64,000 nt of DNA from an uncultured Candidatus Nemicrothrix sp. (GCA_913046155.1 CAJWRY010000002.1:1-64000); one strand, 5' to 3'; shown: positions 28,779 to 38,966, numbered from the stretch's first letter. Notes: a model not told the origin generated them from the sequence alone. A program made the numbers and translations.

Positions 28779-29777
28779 ATGACCGAAACATCTCTTCCGG
28801 TGGCCGTTGATGCAATGGGTGGTGATTATGCTCCTGATCAGATAATCCAGGGAGCCAGATTAGCCAAAGAATCAGGGATTCCGATTGTGCTCTTCGGGAC
28901 AGAGCAAGTTCTCGATGCCATACAGGATATAGAGACCATATTTGTCTCGGAAGTGATTGAAATGGACGAGGATCCTGGCCAAGCTGTTCGACGAAAGAAA
29001 GATTCGTCACTAATTCGTGCAGCTGAATATGTTCGAGACGGTCATGGCGCAGCCATGGTAAGTGCAGGAAATACCGGCGCTACCATGGCATCGGCATTGC
29101 TTAGAATGGGAAGGTTAAAAGGAGTCTCCCGTCCTGCGATCGCAACACCCATCCCCACACTGGAAGGAGATCACCCTGTCATCCTTCTTGATTCTGGAGC
29201 TAATGCAGAATGCCAACCTGAATGGCTCTTGCAATTTGCCGAAATGGGCGCAGTTTACTCGCGGGACAGATTTGCCGTTGAGAAGCCTAAAGTTGGACTT
29301 CTATCAATCGGTGAAGAAGCTGGAAAAGGAAACTCGCTTGTAAAAGACTCATTTGAAATTTTGAATTCTGGAAATTGGGAAACAGTAAGCAACGCAGAAT
29401 TCATCGGAAACGTAGAGGGACGAGATTTAATGAGTGGGGCCGTAGATGTTGTAGTTACCGATGGGTTCACTGGGAATGTTGCACTTAAGACTCTGGAAGG
29501 AACAGCAAAGGCAATAGTTAAGGCATTATTATCAGCATTTTCAAGTTCTGAGGATGCGAAGGCAGGCGCTGACCTCTTAGCACCTTCTTTGCTTCCCTTG
29601 TATCACAAGCTTGACCCAGATTCTGTTGGGGGAGCAGTTTTACTGGGTGTGAATGGTATAGCAATTGTTAGTCACGGCTCTTCATCAGCGAATGCAATTC
29701 TCAACGCAATTAAAACAGCGCATGAGCTTTTTAAAGACAACCACGTGGCAAATCTCCAATCCGTTCTCAAACCGTAA
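28779..29777 (+). CDS. plsX: Phosphate acyltransferase PlsX
   Basis: PVAVDAMGGDYAPDQIIQGA; GNTGATMASALLRMGRLKGVSRPAIATPIP. Confidence 0.96.
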   Translation: MTETSLPVAVDAMGGDYAPDQIIQGARLAKESGIPIVLFGTEQVLDAIQDIETIFVSEVIEMDEDPGQAVRRKKDSSLIRAAEYVRDGHGAAMVSAGNTGATMASALLRMGRLKGVSRPAIATPIPTLEGDHPVILLDSGANAECQPEWLLQFAEMGAVYSRDRFAVEKPKVGLLSIGEEAGKGNSLVKDSFEILNSGNWETVSNAEFIGNVEGRDLMSGAVDVVVTDGFTGNVALKTLEGTAKAIVKALLSAFSSSEDAKAGADLLAPSLLPLYHKLDPDSVGGAVLLGVNGIAIVSHGSSSANAILNAIKTAHELFKDNHVANLQSVLKP

Positions 29778-29858
29778 AAGGTTGATTTCTCTAACGCTTC
29801 GCCATAGTTGCTTACAGATTCGCTATTATCGGTGAGATACATCTAAGGACAGGAACGT

Positions 29859-30149
29859 ATGCCAGCTGAAACTCACATGGAACAAGATCCACTAGGCAGA
29901 GAAGCGATATTGCAATTAATCAAAGACCGACTAGGAGAGATCCTAGAAATAGATCCTAACTCGGTCAATGAAGGAGACTCATTTGCAGATGATTTAGATG
30001 CTGACTCTTTGGCGCTAATAGAGCTTGTGGAGGCGATCGAAGAAGAACTAGCAGAAAGATCTGTTGACTTCAGAATAGACGACGAGGATCTGGAAGATCT
30101 GAAGAGTGTAAGGGACGCAGTTGACTATGTTTTTAGTCGACTGAGCTAA
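29859..30149 (+). CDS. acpP: Acyl carrier protein
   Basis: FADDLDADSLALIELVEAIEEEL phosphopantetheine site; plsX-acpP-rnc order. Confidence 0.93.
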   Translation: MPAETHMEQDPLGREAILQLIKDRLGEILEIDPNSVNEGDSFADDLDADSLALIELVEAIEEELAERSVDFRIDDEDLEDLKSVRDAVDYVFSRLS

Positions 30150-30156
30150 TTGATCC

Positions 30157-30825
30157 TTGATTTCTGACCAAACGGTAACTTTTGCAAATTCAATAAATAA
30201 AGTTTTCAAAAACTTACTTCTTCTAGAGGAGGCATTGACTCACAAATCTTGGTCTGCTGAGAACGAAGGAACGGGACCTAACGAGAAACTAGAGTTTTTA
30301 GGCGATTCAGTGCTCGGTCTCATCGTTACTGAACACATCTACACGAACTATCCGGAATTATCTGAGGGTGAACTTTCGCTTCTCAGATCTGTTGTTGTCG
30401 GAAGAAACTCCTTAAAAGAAGTGGCCGAAGAGATAAATCTCGATAAATATCTTAAGTTAGGAAATGCTTCTGTTTCTCCAGCTCTCCTTGAGGACGCTGT
30501 TGAAGCCGTGATTGGTGCAATATACCTTGATGGGGGCTGGCTAGAAGCAAAGGCATTCGTGATTGATGTCTTGGGAGACAGAATTGAAGAATTCTCAAAG
30601 AAAAATAATGAAGACAGTAAAAGCAGACTCAAGATGATCTTTGAGAAGCAATCACTGCCACTCCCTCGTTACAGTATTCACTCGGATGGGCCTGATCACG
30701 AAAAGGTCTTCTTCGCAAGTATTCATGTTGGGGATGACATCATTGGAAAGGGCAAAGGAAACAGCAAGAAAGAAGCCGAACAGGCTGCAGCTACCGAGGC
30801 CCTGAAAAAGTACACCAATGAATAA
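30157..30825 (+). CDS. rnc: Ribonuclease III
   Basis: NEKLEFLGDSVLGLIVTEHIY, LEDAVEAVIGAIYLDGG, C-terminal dsRBD; TTG start. Confidence 0.95.
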   Translation: MISDQTVTFANSINKVFKNLLLLEEALTHKSWSAENEGTGPNEKLEFLGDSVLGLIVTEHIYTNYPELSEGELSLLRSVVVGRNSLKEVAEEINLDKYLKLGNASVSPALLEDAVEAVIGAIYLDGGWLEAKAFVIDVLGDRIEEFSKKNNEDSKSRLKMIFEKQSLPLPRYSIHSDGPDHEKVFFASIHVGDDIIGKGKGNSKKEAEQAAATEALKKYTNE

Positions 30826-30852
30826 CTTGCGAAATAAGGCGCTAAAATCGTC

Positions 30853-31722
30853 ATGCAACACAACTTTGATAAGGAAACTATGATCCAACTCCCAGAAATA
30901 GAAACAATACGGAGAGATTTAGAGCGAGATTGTGTTGGCAAAAAAATAAAAACAATAGAAGTTATAAAATCAAAAGTTGCAGGCGGCCCCAAAGCAAAAT
31001 CAGCGATCGAGAGAGAACTAGAACAGTCAAAGGTCGAATCAGTCTCCAGAGTAGGGAAGTTCTTGCTCTTTGAATTATCCAATGAGATGACATTAGCAAT
31101 CGAACTTGGAAGTGGCGGGCAAATAAGCAGAGTCCCAAATAAAACAGAAGTTCATCCAAAAACGCAGCTGATCCTGACTTTCACGCAAACTGGACAGATG
31201 AGACTAATCGATCATGTCGGTGAAGCCTCGGTTTCTCTTCATGAAACTGCTGAAGTCATTGAGGATAAGCCTGAACTAGCTGAACTAGGAATTGATCCAA
31301 TCGAGCATTCGCAACGAATAACTTGGGGAGATTTTGCACACTATCTTCAAGCAAGGAAAGCAAAACTTAAAACATTACTCATTGATGATTCATTCGTGAT
31401 TGGTGTAGGGCCAATGTATGCAGATGAGATTTTGTTTGAAGCTGGGCTGAAATACGACCGGATGTCAGATTCTCTAACAACAAATGAGGTAAGGCGACTC
31501 TGGCAATCAATAGTTCAGACAATATATGACGCTGTCAAGTATCGAGGATCAACCGTTGAAGGGAGCCTTTACGTAGATACCAACGGCGAGCCAGGATCAT
31601 TTCAAGACCATCATTCAGTCTTTGAAAAGCATGGAGAACTAAGCCCAAGGTCGCGAAAACCAATAGCGCGATCTAAGTTTGGTGGAATCTGGACCTACTA
31701 CTGTGAGCAAAGCCAAGTTTAA
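30853..31722 (+). CDS. mutM: Fpg/MutM-family DNA glycosylase homolog, probably catalytically degenerate
   Basis: Scaffold LPEIETIRRDLERDCVGKKI...RVGKFLLFEL...ILFEAGLKYDRMSDSLT...KFGGIWTYYCEQSQV in the rnc-mutM-smc position; catalytic residues missing (see findings). Alternative start ATG 30880. Confidence 0.85.
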   Translation: MQHNFDKETMIQLPEIETIRRDLERDCVGKKIKTIEVIKSKVAGGPKAKSAIERELEQSKVESVSRVGKFLLFELSNEMTLAIELGSGGQISRVPNKTEVHPKTQLILTFTQTGQMRLIDHVGEASVSLHETAEVIEDKPELAELGIDPIEHSQRITWGDFAHYLQARKAKLKTLLIDDSFVIGVGPMYADEILFEAGLKYDRMSDSLTTNEVRRLWQSIVQTIYDAVKYRGSTVEGSLYVDTNGEPGSFQDHHSVFEKHGELSPRSRKPIARSKFGGIWTYYCEQSQV

Positions 31723-31782
31723 ATACTCAAAAAATTAAACTACAAACGTGTAATTTACCTCTGGAGCGACTAGTTTCACTCT

Positions 31783-34700
31783 GTGTTCTTAAAATCAATG
31801 ACCCTAAAGGGATTTAAGTCATTTGCGGAGTCAACGACCCTAGATTTTGAGCCTGGGGTCACGGTAGTCGTAGGACCCAACGGTAGCGGGAAATCAAATG
31901 TAGTGGATGCGATAGCGTGGGTTCTTGGAGCCCAAGCTCCAGGTTCAGTGCGATCACAAAAGATGGAGGACGTGATATTCGCTGGAACAACGAAAAGGCC
32001 GGCACTCGGGCGCGCCGAAGTCTCGCTGACTATAGACAATACTGCCAAAGTTATTCCTTTAGATTTCAATGAAATAACAATTAGCAGAACGCTATTTCGT
32101 GATGGCGATAGTGAATATGCAATGAATAATGTTCCCTGCCGTCTACTTGATATTCAAGAGATGTTAAGCGACTCCGGGGTTGGCCGTCACCAACACGTAA
32201 TAGTTTCGCAGGGTCAAATTGATGCTGTGCTTAATGCTAAACCAGAAGATAGAAGATCTATCATCGAGGAAGCTGCTGGTGTTCTAAAGTTCAGAAAGAG
32301 AAGAGAAAAGTCTGAGCGAAGATTAAGGTCAACCGAGGAAAATATCACTCGTCTACAAGACCTTCTTCGAGAAGTGAAGCGTCAGCTTAAACCTCTTGAA
32401 CGTCAAGCAGACGCAGCAAGACGGCATGGATCTTTATTCGAAGAGTTGAAGACACTTAAGAGGCATCTTGCCGGTAAAGAATTAACCGCTTTAAGGCAGG
32501 GGCTAAATGCTGTTCAGCTAGAAAAGACTCAGCTAGCTTATGAAGATAGGAAATTAAAAGCAGAGCTAGAAAAACTTGATTATCAAATTGAGCACGCTGA
32601 GGGAACCCTCGTCAACAATGGATTTGATGATGGGGCAGATGAACTAGCAGCGCTCGAGCGGACCCGTGAGCGAGCAAGAGGTCTTAAAGCACTTCTCACG
32701 GAGAGAATTGCCAATCTTAACCAGCTTCAAGAATCTCAGGTTGACAAAGGCGTCGTAGAAACTCTTGATGCAGAGGCAGCCAGACTTAAAGCACAACTAC
32801 TAGAAACCAATAGTTCAAAACTTGCTTTAGAGCCAGAAACAAAGCAGTTAAGTGATGATGAGCGCAATTTTGAACGTCAACGATTCGAATTCCAAGGTCA
32901 AGTTTCTTCAGAAGTTGATCCTGCAGGTAGCGCAGCTGCTGAATCAAGAGGCCAACTAGCTGCCATCAATTCTGCTTTACATGATCTTCAAGAGAAGGCA
33001 TCGGGTGTAAGTCAGCTTGTAGAGGAGCTCAAGGGTAAGGAAAGAGGTTCCGAGGAAGTCACCGAAAAATTAGCAACTCAGATTAACGAGATGAAAGAGT
33101 CCTTGGAATCATTAGAGGAAGATAGCAAGCACCTAGATCATCTAACTGAAAAGTGCCGTGCGCAATTGCATGCGGCTCAAGAGGAACATTCGCAAGCTCA
33201 ACTAGAAAGCAAAGCTTGGATAGCGCGAGCCGATGCACTTTCGCTAGCTCTTGAAGAATCAAGGGAGCGAAGCGGAATCGAAACAGTATCCGAAGATCAA
33301 GGAGTGCTAGGGGCATTCCACGATTTGATCGAGATCGATTACGGTTGGGAATCAGCCTTCAATGCTGCAATCGGAAACGCTTCAAGTTCAGTCGTTGTTC
33401 GTGGCACTGAGGTAGCGAAACAATCACTTCAAAAGATCCGATCTGCTGGAAAATCCGGCGGAGTTATTGTCACCACAGATGGTCAGAAAACCTCACAAGC
33501 ACCCCGCTCACCCTTACGAGATCACGTCAGGTCTTCATACCCCGAAATTGAATCTTTACTCGATGATGTTCTTGCTAACGTACGTGTCGTTGAAGATTGG
33601 GAAACAGCAGTCACTGATGCTATACAAAATCCACATACCACTTTAGTTACTCTTGACGGTGACTATTTCAACGGTGTCTATTGGCGTGTCGGGAAATCAT
33701 CTACAGGAGCTACTGGAAAAGCCTTGGAGGAAGCAGTAAAGAATTCTGAAGAAAAGCTTGCCGAAGTCAAACGATCTAAGGATGAATTGGACCAGTGTCA
33801 GCGAAAGTTTGATACAGAAGAAAAGAACAGGAACCGTGCTCAGAAACGGAAGCAAAAAGCTTCCCGTCACCTTCAAGAAATGAAAGAAGCTGCATCTCGA
33901 GCAGAAAGCGACACCAGGGCTATACGAGTTGAGCTAGCTAGCTTCCAAAAACAACAGATTTCTTTGCAGCAGGAGATCGATCGTCAAATTGCACTTCAAA
34001 CAGAACTCGCCAATCAGCTGCCTCAATTGGAGGACCATGAAGCCCAATTGATCGAACGCACCCAAGAAATAGAAACTCAAAGATTAGAATTAGAGACTAA
34101 AGCAGCCGAATTAGGGGCAAAACGATCCGATATTGATGTTCGTTTAGCTTCAATCCGTGAGCGAGAGACTTACATCAACGATCGACTTCTTGAAATTGAA
34201 AAGCGACTCAAAGGCTATACAACCGAACGAGACGAAGCAGAATCTAAACGGACAACGCTTGAAAAGCGATTGAAACTAGCACTTTTCCTAAGAACAATAG
34301 TTTCAGCAAAGGAGCTTACTCTTGAAAATGATTTACAAGAGTTACGAGACCGCAGAAAAGAACAATCACAAATAGCTCAGAATACTATTTCGCAGCTTGA
34401 AGAATTGCGCATTGCTAGAAGTCAAAACGAAAAGAATCTCTCTGAACTTCGAGAGGAACACCATCGTGCGGAGATGAAAGAATCTGAGTATTCTTTGAAA
34501 TTAGAGTCCATAACTGACTCAATCAGAAGAGAGCTGGATTGTGAGCCAGGCGTTGCCGTTTCAACTGAAATGCCACCACTTCAAGACGGAACTCCCAAAA
34601 GTCGGGTGAGAGAACTTGAGAGAGAACTAAAAATTATGGGACCTATCAACCCGTTAGCTTTAGAAGAATACGAGGAGCTAAATGCAAGACATGAATTCCT

Positions 34701-35289
34701 TCAAGAGCAACTACAAGATGTACGAAATTCCCGAAGAGAATTAAACAAGATAATTAAAAGCATAGACGAAGAAATCGTTACGGTATTCAGTGGAGCCTTT
34801 GCTGATATTAGTATCAATTTCACAAACCTCTTCTCAACACTTTTCCCAGGCGGGGAAGGGGCTTTGAAACTGACTGATCCCGAAAACCTTCTCGAAACCG
34901 GAATAGAAATAGAGGCAAAACCATCAGGGAAAAATATCAAAAAGCTATCTCTGCTATCTGGAGGAGAACGGTCACTGACCTCTCTAGCTTTTCTATTCTC
35001 GATATTTCGAAGCAGACCATCGCCTTTCTACGTAATGGACGAAGTGGAAGCGGCTCTCGATGATGTTAATCTCCAAAGGTTCCTCCAACTTGTCAACGAG
35101 TTCCGAGATGAAGCTCAACTGATTATCGTAAGTCACCAAAAACGTACCATGGAAACTGCAGACTGCCTATACGGTGTAACGATGAAGCCGGGTGGGTCAT
35201 CAAAAGTAGTTAGTGAAAAACCACAAAATAATCAGCGTCCAGATGCTTTATTCGAAATGGTTGATACTCAAACAGTAAATTCACTGTAA
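31783..35289 (+). CDS. smc: Chromosome segregation protein SMC
   Basis: LKGFKSFAESTTLDFEPGVTVVVGPNGSGKSNVVDAI; hinge region; LSGGERSLTSLAFLFSIF; GTG start. Confidence 0.97.
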   Translation: MFLKSMTLKGFKSFAESTTLDFEPGVTVVVGPNGSGKSNVVDAIAWVLGAQAPGSVRSQKMEDVIFAGTTKRPALGRAEVSLTIDNTAKVIPLDFNEITISRTLFRDGDSEYAMNNVPCRLLDIQEMLSDSGVGRHQHVIVSQGQIDAVLNAKPEDRRSIIEEAAGVLKFRKRREKSERRLRSTEENITRLQDLLREVKRQLKPLERQADAARRHGSLFEELKTLKRHLAGKELTALRQGLNAVQLEKTQLAYEDRKLKAELEKLDYQIEHAEGTLVNNGFDDGADELAALERTRERARGLKALLTERIANLNQLQESQVDKGVVETLDAEAARLKAQLLETNSSKLALEPETKQLSDDERNFERQRFEFQGQVSSEVDPAGSAAAESRGQLAAINSALHDLQEKASGVSQLVEELKGKERGSEEVTEKLATQINEMKESLESLEEDSKHLDHLTEKCRAQLHAAQEEHSQAQLESKAWIARADALSLALEESRERSGIETVSEDQGVLGAFHDLIEIDYGWESAFNAAIGNASSSVVVRGTEVAKQSLQKIRSAGKSGGVIVTTDGQKTSQAPRSPLRDHVRSSYPEIESLLDDVLANVRVVEDWETAVTDAIQNPHTTLVTLDGDYFNGVYWRVGKSSTGATGKALEEAVKNSEEKLAEVKRSKDELDQCQRKFDTEEKNRNRAQKRKQKASRHLQEMKEAASRAESDTRAIRVELASFQKQQISLQQEIDRQIALQTELANQLPQLEDHEAQLIERTQEIETQRLELETKAAELGAKRSDIDVRLASIRERETYINDRLLEIEKRLKGYTTERDEAESKRTTLEKRLKLALFLRTIVSAKELTLENDLQELRDRRKEQSQIAQNTISQLEELRIARSQNEKNLSELREEHHRAEMKESEYSLKLESITDSIRRELDCEPGVAVSTEMPPLQDGTPKSRVRELERELKIMGPINPLALEEYEELNARHEFLQEQLQDVRNSRRELNKIIKSIDEEIVTVFSGAFADISINFTNLFSTLFPGGEGALKLTDPENLLETGIEIEAKPSGKNIKKLSLLSGGERSLTSLAFLFSIFRSRPSPFYVMDEVEAALDDVNLQRFLQLVNEFRDEAQLIIVSHQKRTMETADCLYGVTMKPGGSSKVVSEKPQNNQRPDALFEMVDTQTVNSL

Positions 35290-35381
35290 AGAGGGCAAAT
35301 TACTTGGTGACGAATTTCACGACAGGACTATTCCCTGAGACGGCAGTAGACTTGAGATATGCCTGAAGCAGGAATAACTAT

Positions 35382-35429
35382 ATGAACTCCCAAGTCATTC
35401 GTCTAAGCGACGTGAACCCTTATGCGTGA
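35382..35429 (+). CDS. 15-codon upstream ORF overlapping the htrA-like start
   Basis: AGGA-8nt-ATG AAC TCC CAA GTC ATT CGT CTA AGC GAC GTG AAC CCT TAT GCG TGA = MNSQVIRLSDVNPYA*, overlapping ATG 35422 by 8 nt out of frame. Confidence 0.35.
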   Translation: MNSQVIRLSDVNPYA

Positions 35430-36597
35430 AAACCATTATTGGCCATCCGATCAAGGAGCTCCATATTCAAGCACAGCGCGCAAAAGGGCGTATCCAAAGC
35501 GCTCGGGAACCTATAGAAACCAAAGCAGGGAGTCAAGGAAATATTTATTTATTCTTGGTTCCCTCCTTGTTCTCGTCACTGGCATGCTTATAGCTTTGAT
35601 CATTAACTCTGGCGGTAGCAACCAAGTATCAGATATGTCACCTGACATTGCATCTCAATTAACCATCTCATCTGAGGATGCTGAGAGATCCCCCATACCT
35701 ACGTCAGACGAACCCGTGGCGTCAGTTGCAGAAACTGTCGCTCCTTCAGTAGTAAGAATTGACACTGCAACTGGAACTGGAAGTGGAATTATTTATGATC
35801 AAAACGGATCAGTAGTTACCAACGCTCACGTGGTATTGGGGGCTGACACAGTCGAAATTCAATTAGCAGATGGAACACGTGCAACAGGTAAGGTTCTCGG
35901 TTCAGACCCAGCCGTTGATATTGCAATTGTGCAAATACAGGAAAATCTTAATTTTCGTAAAGCTACATTCGCCACCTTAGACACCATCAGAGTTGGCCAA
36001 CTTGCTGTTGCGATTGGAAGCCCTTTTGGTCTTGAACAAAGTGTCACTGCGGGCATTGTCTCTGCTGTAAATAGGGCCGTACCGACTTTGAACGTTGAAA
36101 ACGGGTCGAGAACAGTTCTCGAAATGATCCAAACCGATGCACCAATAAATCCAGGAAACTCGGGCGGTGCTCTAGTAGACCGTCAGGGACGCGTTGTCGG
36201 TATGAACACACTCATCAGAACGGATGGCAATGTCGAAGGCAACTTAGGAGTCGGTTTCGCTATACCCACTGACACTATATTTTTGGTGACAGAGAGGATA
36301 GCTAACGGACTATCCCTCGAGAATGGTTTCTTAGGTATCAGCGGCCAGGACCCAACCTTGGGCAGGGCAGGAGCTCTCGTGATAGAAGTTGTGCAAAACA
36401 GCCCTGCAGATCAGAGTGGATTGCAACAAGGAGATTTAATCATCAATGTCGATGGTTCACCAATTCTAGGAATGTCCGAGTTAGCAGCTAGAATTCGCTT
36501 AAGCTCACCCGGAACTGAAATCTCATTAGGTGTTTTGAGAAACGGAGATGAAATCTCAATAACAGTTGTGTTAGGTTCTCTCCGTAATTTCCAATAA
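35422..36597 (+). CDS. Membrane-anchored HtrA/DegP-like trypsin-family serine protease with PDZ domain
   Basis: N-terminal TM, VTNAHVV (His), VDIAIVQI (Asp), PINPGNSGGALVD (Ser), C-terminal PDZ. Confidence 0.93.
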   Translation: MRENHYWPSDQGAPYSSTARKRAYPKRSGTYRNQSRESRKYLFILGSLLVLVTGMLIALIINSGGSNQVSDMSPDIASQLTISSEDAERSPIPTSDEPVASVAETVAPSVVRIDTATGTGSGIIYDQNGSVVTNAHVVLGADTVEIQLADGTRATGKVLGSDPAVDIAIVQIQENLNFRKATFATLDTIRVGQLAVAIGSPFGLEQSVTAGIVSAVNRAVPTLNVENGSRTVLEMIQTDAPINPGNSGGALVDRQGRVVGMNTLIRTDGNVEGNLGVGFAIPTDTIFLVTERIANGLSLENGFLGISGQDPTLGRAGALVIEVVQNSPADQSGLQQGDLIINVDGSPILGMSELAARIRLSSPGTEISLGVLRNGDEISITVVLGSLRNFQ

Positions 36598-36605
36598 CTT
36601 AAGTT

Positions 36606-37523
36606 TTGGTAAGACCAATGAAAAAAATTTCTTCTGAACTTGAAAATACACGAAAAACGTTCTCGTTCTTTTCTAAATTAAAGCGCAATTCGCAGGTTAG
36701 TAACGATCTCTGGAACGAAATTGAAGAGGCACTAATTCAAGCAGATGTGGGTGTCGCCGCTACATCAAGAATCATCGATGTGCTTCAGGCGAAGTCAAAA
36801 GAAATGAAACTATCAACCACTCAAAGCATCCTTGACCTTCTCAAAGAGCAATTAAAAAGCTCGCTACAAAAATTCAACACTGAGCTCGATGTAGGTGGGA
36901 ATCCCTCGGTTTGGGTTTTTGTAGGTATCAATGGGGTTGGGAAAACCACATCCGTTGCAAAAGTTGCGAACTGGAAATCAAAAGAGAATGAAAGAGTAGT
37001 GTTAGCTGCTGGTGATACTTTTCGCGCTGCTGCTTCAGAACAGTTAGAGAAATGGGCCAACTCATGTGGCGCTGAATTGATAAAGGGCGCTGATGGAGCT
37101 GATCCTAGCTCAGTCATTTATGACGCCACAGAATACGCCTACGCCAAGAATGCGTCCTTAGTGTTAGCAGACACGGCCGGCAGATTACATACTAAATCAA
37201 ACCTCATGCAAGAACTAGAAAAGATAGTAAGGGTAGCTAACAAAGGAAGCGGAACAGTCACAGAGATATTGCTGGTACTAGATGCAACAGTCGGCCAGAA
37301 TGGTCTTCAGCAAGCAAAGTCATTTGCGAAATCTGTTGATCTCACTGGGATTATCTTGACAAAGCTTGACGGATCCTCCAAAGGGGGAATCATTTTCGCA
37401 ATTGCTGAAGAACTAGCAATCCCAATTAAGCTCATAGGTATAGGAGAGGGCGAAGAAGATCTGATTCCTTTTGACCCAGAAGTAGTTGTTGAAAAGATTC
37501 TTGATTTTCAAGAGGACTCGTAG
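36606..37523 (+). CDS. ftsY: Signal recognition particle receptor FtsY
   Basis: VGINGVGKTTSVAKVANW; LADTAGRLHTKSNLMQEL; LTKLDGSSKGG. Confidence 0.96.
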   Translation: MVRPMKKISSELENTRKTFSFFSKLKRNSQVSNDLWNEIEEALIQADVGVAATSRIIDVLQAKSKEMKLSTTQSILDLLKEQLKSSLQKFNTELDVGGNPSVWVFVGINGVGKTTSVAKVANWKSKENERVVLAAGDTFRAAASEQLEKWANSCGAELIKGADGADPSSVIYDATEYAYAKNASLVLADTAGRLHTKSNLMQELEKIVRVANKGSGTVTEILLVLDATVGQNGLQQAKSFAKSVDLTGIILTKLDGSSKGGIIFAIAEELAIPIKLIGIGEGEEDLIPFDPEVVVEKILDFQEDS

Positions 37524-37559
37524 CTTCATAGAATATATTAACTCTCAGATAGAAGAATT

Positions 37560-38966
37560 ATGTTTGACACCCTTACTGATCGACTTGGAAACATTTTTGG
37601 CCGCCTCCGAAGTAGAGGAAAGCTTTCGGAATCTGACATCAATGCTGTTATGGCTGAGGTCCGTACAGCGCTCCTTGAAGCTGATGTAAACCTAAAAGTA
37701 GCTAAGCAGTTCCAAGATAAGGTGACAGAACGTTGTCTGCAGATTGAGATACATACGGCTCTCAATCCAGCCCAGCAAGTAATAAAGGTCGTCAATGACG
37801 AACTTGTAGAGATACTTGGAGGTCAAGCATTAAATCTGGCTTATTCGGATAAGCCACCGACAGTCGTTCTCTTGGCTGGCCTACAGGGTGTCGGCAAAAC
37901 AACCAACGCAGTTAAATTAGCGAAGTGGTTTAAATCTCAAGGAAGAAACCCCATTCTAATCGGCGCTGATTTGCAACGTCCTGCTGCCGTTGAGCAACTT
38001 CGAGTTCTTGCAAGCGACGTAGATATACCTGTCTTCTCCGAAAATAGCGACCCTGTTAAAGTCGCAAGGAATGGTTTAAGCGAAGCGATTTCTTCTGGTC
38101 GAGATGTGCTTATTTGTGATACTGCTGGCCGGCTGAGTATAGACGAAGATTTAATGAATGAAATCCGACAGATCTCAGATGAAATCAAGCCTCATTACAC
38201 ATTCTTGGTAATTGATGCCATGACTGGGCAAGAGGCTGTAAACGTGGCCGACTCATTCAACGAGAAATTAACCCTCGACGGAATGATCCTCACCAAACTC
38301 GATGGTGATTCAAGAGGTGGTGCTGCGCTATCGGCGAAGACAATTGTCGGGAAGCCAATAGCGTTTGCTTCTACTGGAGAGAAGGTTGAAGACTTTGAAG
38401 TGTTCCATCCAGACCGTTTAGCTAGCAGGATTCTTGGAATGGGGGATGTATTAACGCTTATTGAAAAAGCAGAAGATGCTTTTGATCAGCAAGAAGCTCA
38501 AAGGGCAGCCGACCGACTTCTTAGCGGCCAGTTCAACCTTGAAGACTTCCTTGAGCAGATGCAACAGCTAAAAAAAATGGGTCCTTTGCAGAATCTTGTT
38601 GGAATGATGCCAGATCTCCCTCAGGGGGTGAACCCAGATGACGTTGACGAGACTCGATTAACGCGAGTGGAAGCGATAATTACATCAATGACCTATGAGG
38701 AGCGTGACAGACCTGAAATTATTGACGGATCACGCAGAAGCCGAATAGCAAAAGGTTCAGGAACAAGCATCCAAGAGGTAAGTCTCCTTCTCAAACAATT
38801 CAAAGAAATCAAAAGAATGATGAAAGGCGCCATAAAGCCCAGTAAAAAGAAAAAGAAAAAATCATCAAAGGGCCGAAAAGCTAAACAGAACCCAAGAGCT
38901 AAAAAAGAAATTAACAAGACAGCTAATGCCTTCGATTTAAGCGAATTTGGTTCATTTAAAAATTGA
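37560..38966 (+). CDS. ffh: Signal recognition particle protein Ffh
   Basis: LAGLQGVGKTTNAVKLAKW; DTAGRLSIDEDLMNE; M domain GPLQNLVGMMP...IAKGSGTSIQEV. Confidence 0.97.
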   Translation: MFDTLTDRLGNIFGRLRSRGKLSESDINAVMAEVRTALLEADVNLKVAKQFQDKVTERCLQIEIHTALNPAQQVIKVVNDELVEILGGQALNLAYSDKPPTVVLLAGLQGVGKTTNAVKLAKWFKSQGRNPILIGADLQRPAAVEQLRVLASDVDIPVFSENSDPVKVARNGLSEAISSGRDVLICDTAGRLSIDEDLMNEIRQISDEIKPHYTFLVIDAMTGQEAVNVADSFNEKLTLDGMILTKLDGDSRGGAALSAKTIVGKPIAFASTGEKVEDFEVFHPDRLASRILGMGDVLTLIEKAEDAFDQQEAQRAADRLLSGQFNLEDFLEQMQQLKKMGPLQNLVGMMPDLPQGVNPDDVDETRLTRVEAIITSMTYEERDRPEIIDGSRRSRIAKGSGTSIQEVSLLLKQFKEIKRMMKGAIKPSKKKKKKSSKGRKAKQNPRAKKEINKTANAFDLSEFGSFKN

